Below, in pieces: positions 60,153-60,690 of a DNA stretch of 60,690 nucleotides. A program made the position numbers and the translations under genes. Source of the stretch: an uncultured Acetatifactor sp. (GTDB lineage: Bacteria > Bacillota > Clostridia > Lachnospirales > Lachnospiraceae); assembly GCA_910578185.1 (NCBI GenBank), contig CAJTPN010000019.1, forward strand, positions 1 to 60,690, given 5' to 3'. The notes beneath the pieces are model-generated. The model saw nothing but the letters and a program-made list of their open reading frames with translations, was not told where the DNA came from and did no database searches. Every line of letters starts with the position of its first letter. The first letter of the stretch is position 1.

Positions 60153-60300
60153 AATTTTACTCCATTTAACTGATATACGCCCCGATATTAATAATACATA
60201 ATCAAAATAATTATAACATGCTTTAAACCAAAAAAATAGCACTAAAAGGCATAAAATATACCTTTCAATGCATCCTTTTATTACCATGATAACAATAAAA

Positions 60301-60373
<73 letters not shown>

Positions 60374-60379
60374 ATTGAG

Positions 60380-60453
60380 TAGCGGGGACAGGATTTGAAC
60401 CTATGACCTTCGGGTTATGAGCCCGACGAGCTTCCAGACTGCTCCACCCCGCG
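60380..60453 (-). tRNA. Initiator tRNA-fMet (CAT)
   Basis: A 74-base cloverleaf with anticodon CAT and the three G-C pairs of the initiator anticodon stem (GGGCTCATAACCC). The first position is C facing A at the acceptor end (CGCGGGG with CCCCGCTA), an initiator feature. Confidence 0.96.
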
Positions 60454-60514
60454 TTATTAACTTTACTAATATATCATATGCTTCTCTCTCAAAAAAATAC
60501 CTTTGAAAGGTAAA

Positions 60515-60597
60515 TGGATGGAGGTGGATTCGAACCACCGAAGCATTGAAGCAACAGATTTACAGTCTGCCCCCTTTGGCCACTCGGGAATCCATCC
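60515..60597 (-). tRNA. tRNA-Tyr (GTA)
   Basis: An 83-base cloverleaf with a long variable arm. The anticodon loop ACTGTAAAT gives GTA; acceptor GGATGGA pairs with TCCATCC plus discriminator A. Confidence 0.96.
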
Positions 60598-60618
60598 ATA
60601 CGGAATTTCTCATTTCAA

Positions 60619-60690
60619 AGCCGATGATCGGACTCGAACCGATAACCTGCTGATTACAAATCAGCTGCTCTGCCAATTGAGCCACATCGG
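60619..60690 (-). tRNA. tRNA-Thr (TGT), 5' base beyond the window
   Basis: The anticodon loop ATTTGTAAT gives TGT. The 3' acceptor strand is CATCGGC followed by discriminator T; the 5' strand begins CCGATG at the window edge, so the first G lies outside. The cluster order on the minus strand is Thr-Tyr-fMet-Phe. Confidence 0.94.

Overview
The window looks like chromosome of a spore-forming Lachnospiraceae-type Firmicute (class Clostridia). Supporting signs are spore genes (spmA, spmB, two coat-like genes), a methionine T-box leader, a split transketolase, a yaaR-holB-ricT-trmN6-rsmI block as in Bacillus/Clostridia, small DUF6472- and DUF6128-type proteins known to me mainly from Lachnospiraceae, and strong GGAGG ribosome sites. 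Most genes lie on the minus strand. Base composition is mid-40s % G+C by eye, with clearly AT-richer patches at about 18.85-22.3 kb and 31.9-33.7 kb that suggest acquired DNA.

Layout. 0-3 kb: SRP RNA with its promoter, a PflX-like radical SAM protein and a convergent DUF6128-type protein. 3-6.5 kb: a truncated FGE-like gene fragment and a large WYL/SF1 helicase/nuclease fusion. 6.5-13.3 kb: chemoreceptor, CdaR-type regulator, MsmX-type sugar ABC ATPase, YesL, GNAT, monoacylglycerol-lipase-like hydrolase and a palindromic repeat element. 13.4-18.8 kb: metG with a T-box leader, ribulose-phosphate epimerase and a membrane-anchored amidase. 18.9-22.2 kb: a small RiPP cluster made of a Cys-repeat precursor, a radical SAM/SPASM gene lacking its 5' part, an ABC exporter and a truncated HprK-like gene. 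22.3-26.8 kb: a pentose operon araB-araD-tktN-tktC from one promoter. 26.9-34.4 kb: DUF885 peptidase, Mrr-like nuclease, polar amino acid ABC transporter, CPBP protease with its TetR repressor. 34.5-41.3 kb: rhamnogalacturonan lyase lipoprotein, diguanylate cyclase, MgtC, oligo-1,6-glucosidase. 41.3-46.4 kb: HExxH protein, then an accessory patch (XRE-GyrI regulator, mobile-element-like debris, subtilisin-like lipoprotein) lying between a broken spmB copy and the intact spmAB operon. 46.5-58 kb: TPR-like protein, coat-like proteins, rsmI, trmN6, ricT with a very long 12-residue repeat tail, holB, yaaR, pyk, a lysine/ornithine-decarboxylase-like enzyme and an HD protein. 58-60.7 kb: L,D-transpeptidase and a tRNA cluster Thr-Tyr-fMet-Phe.

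Functional picture. Pentose catabolism (AraB, AraD, Rpe, two-subunit transketolase), pectin and alpha-glucoside breakdown (PL11 lyase, GH13) and a shared sugar ABC ATPase fit a gut plant-polysaccharide degrader. Cell-wall enzymes and spore genes fit a sporulating anaerobe. The points most worth checking are the decayed RiPP cluster with its five-residue Cys repeat, the WYL-helicase-PD-(D/E)XK fusion, the RicT repeat tail, the spmB duplication around an accessory insert, and a dispersed repeat family seen at two gene ends. All family assignments are from reading the translated sequence; no database search was run.
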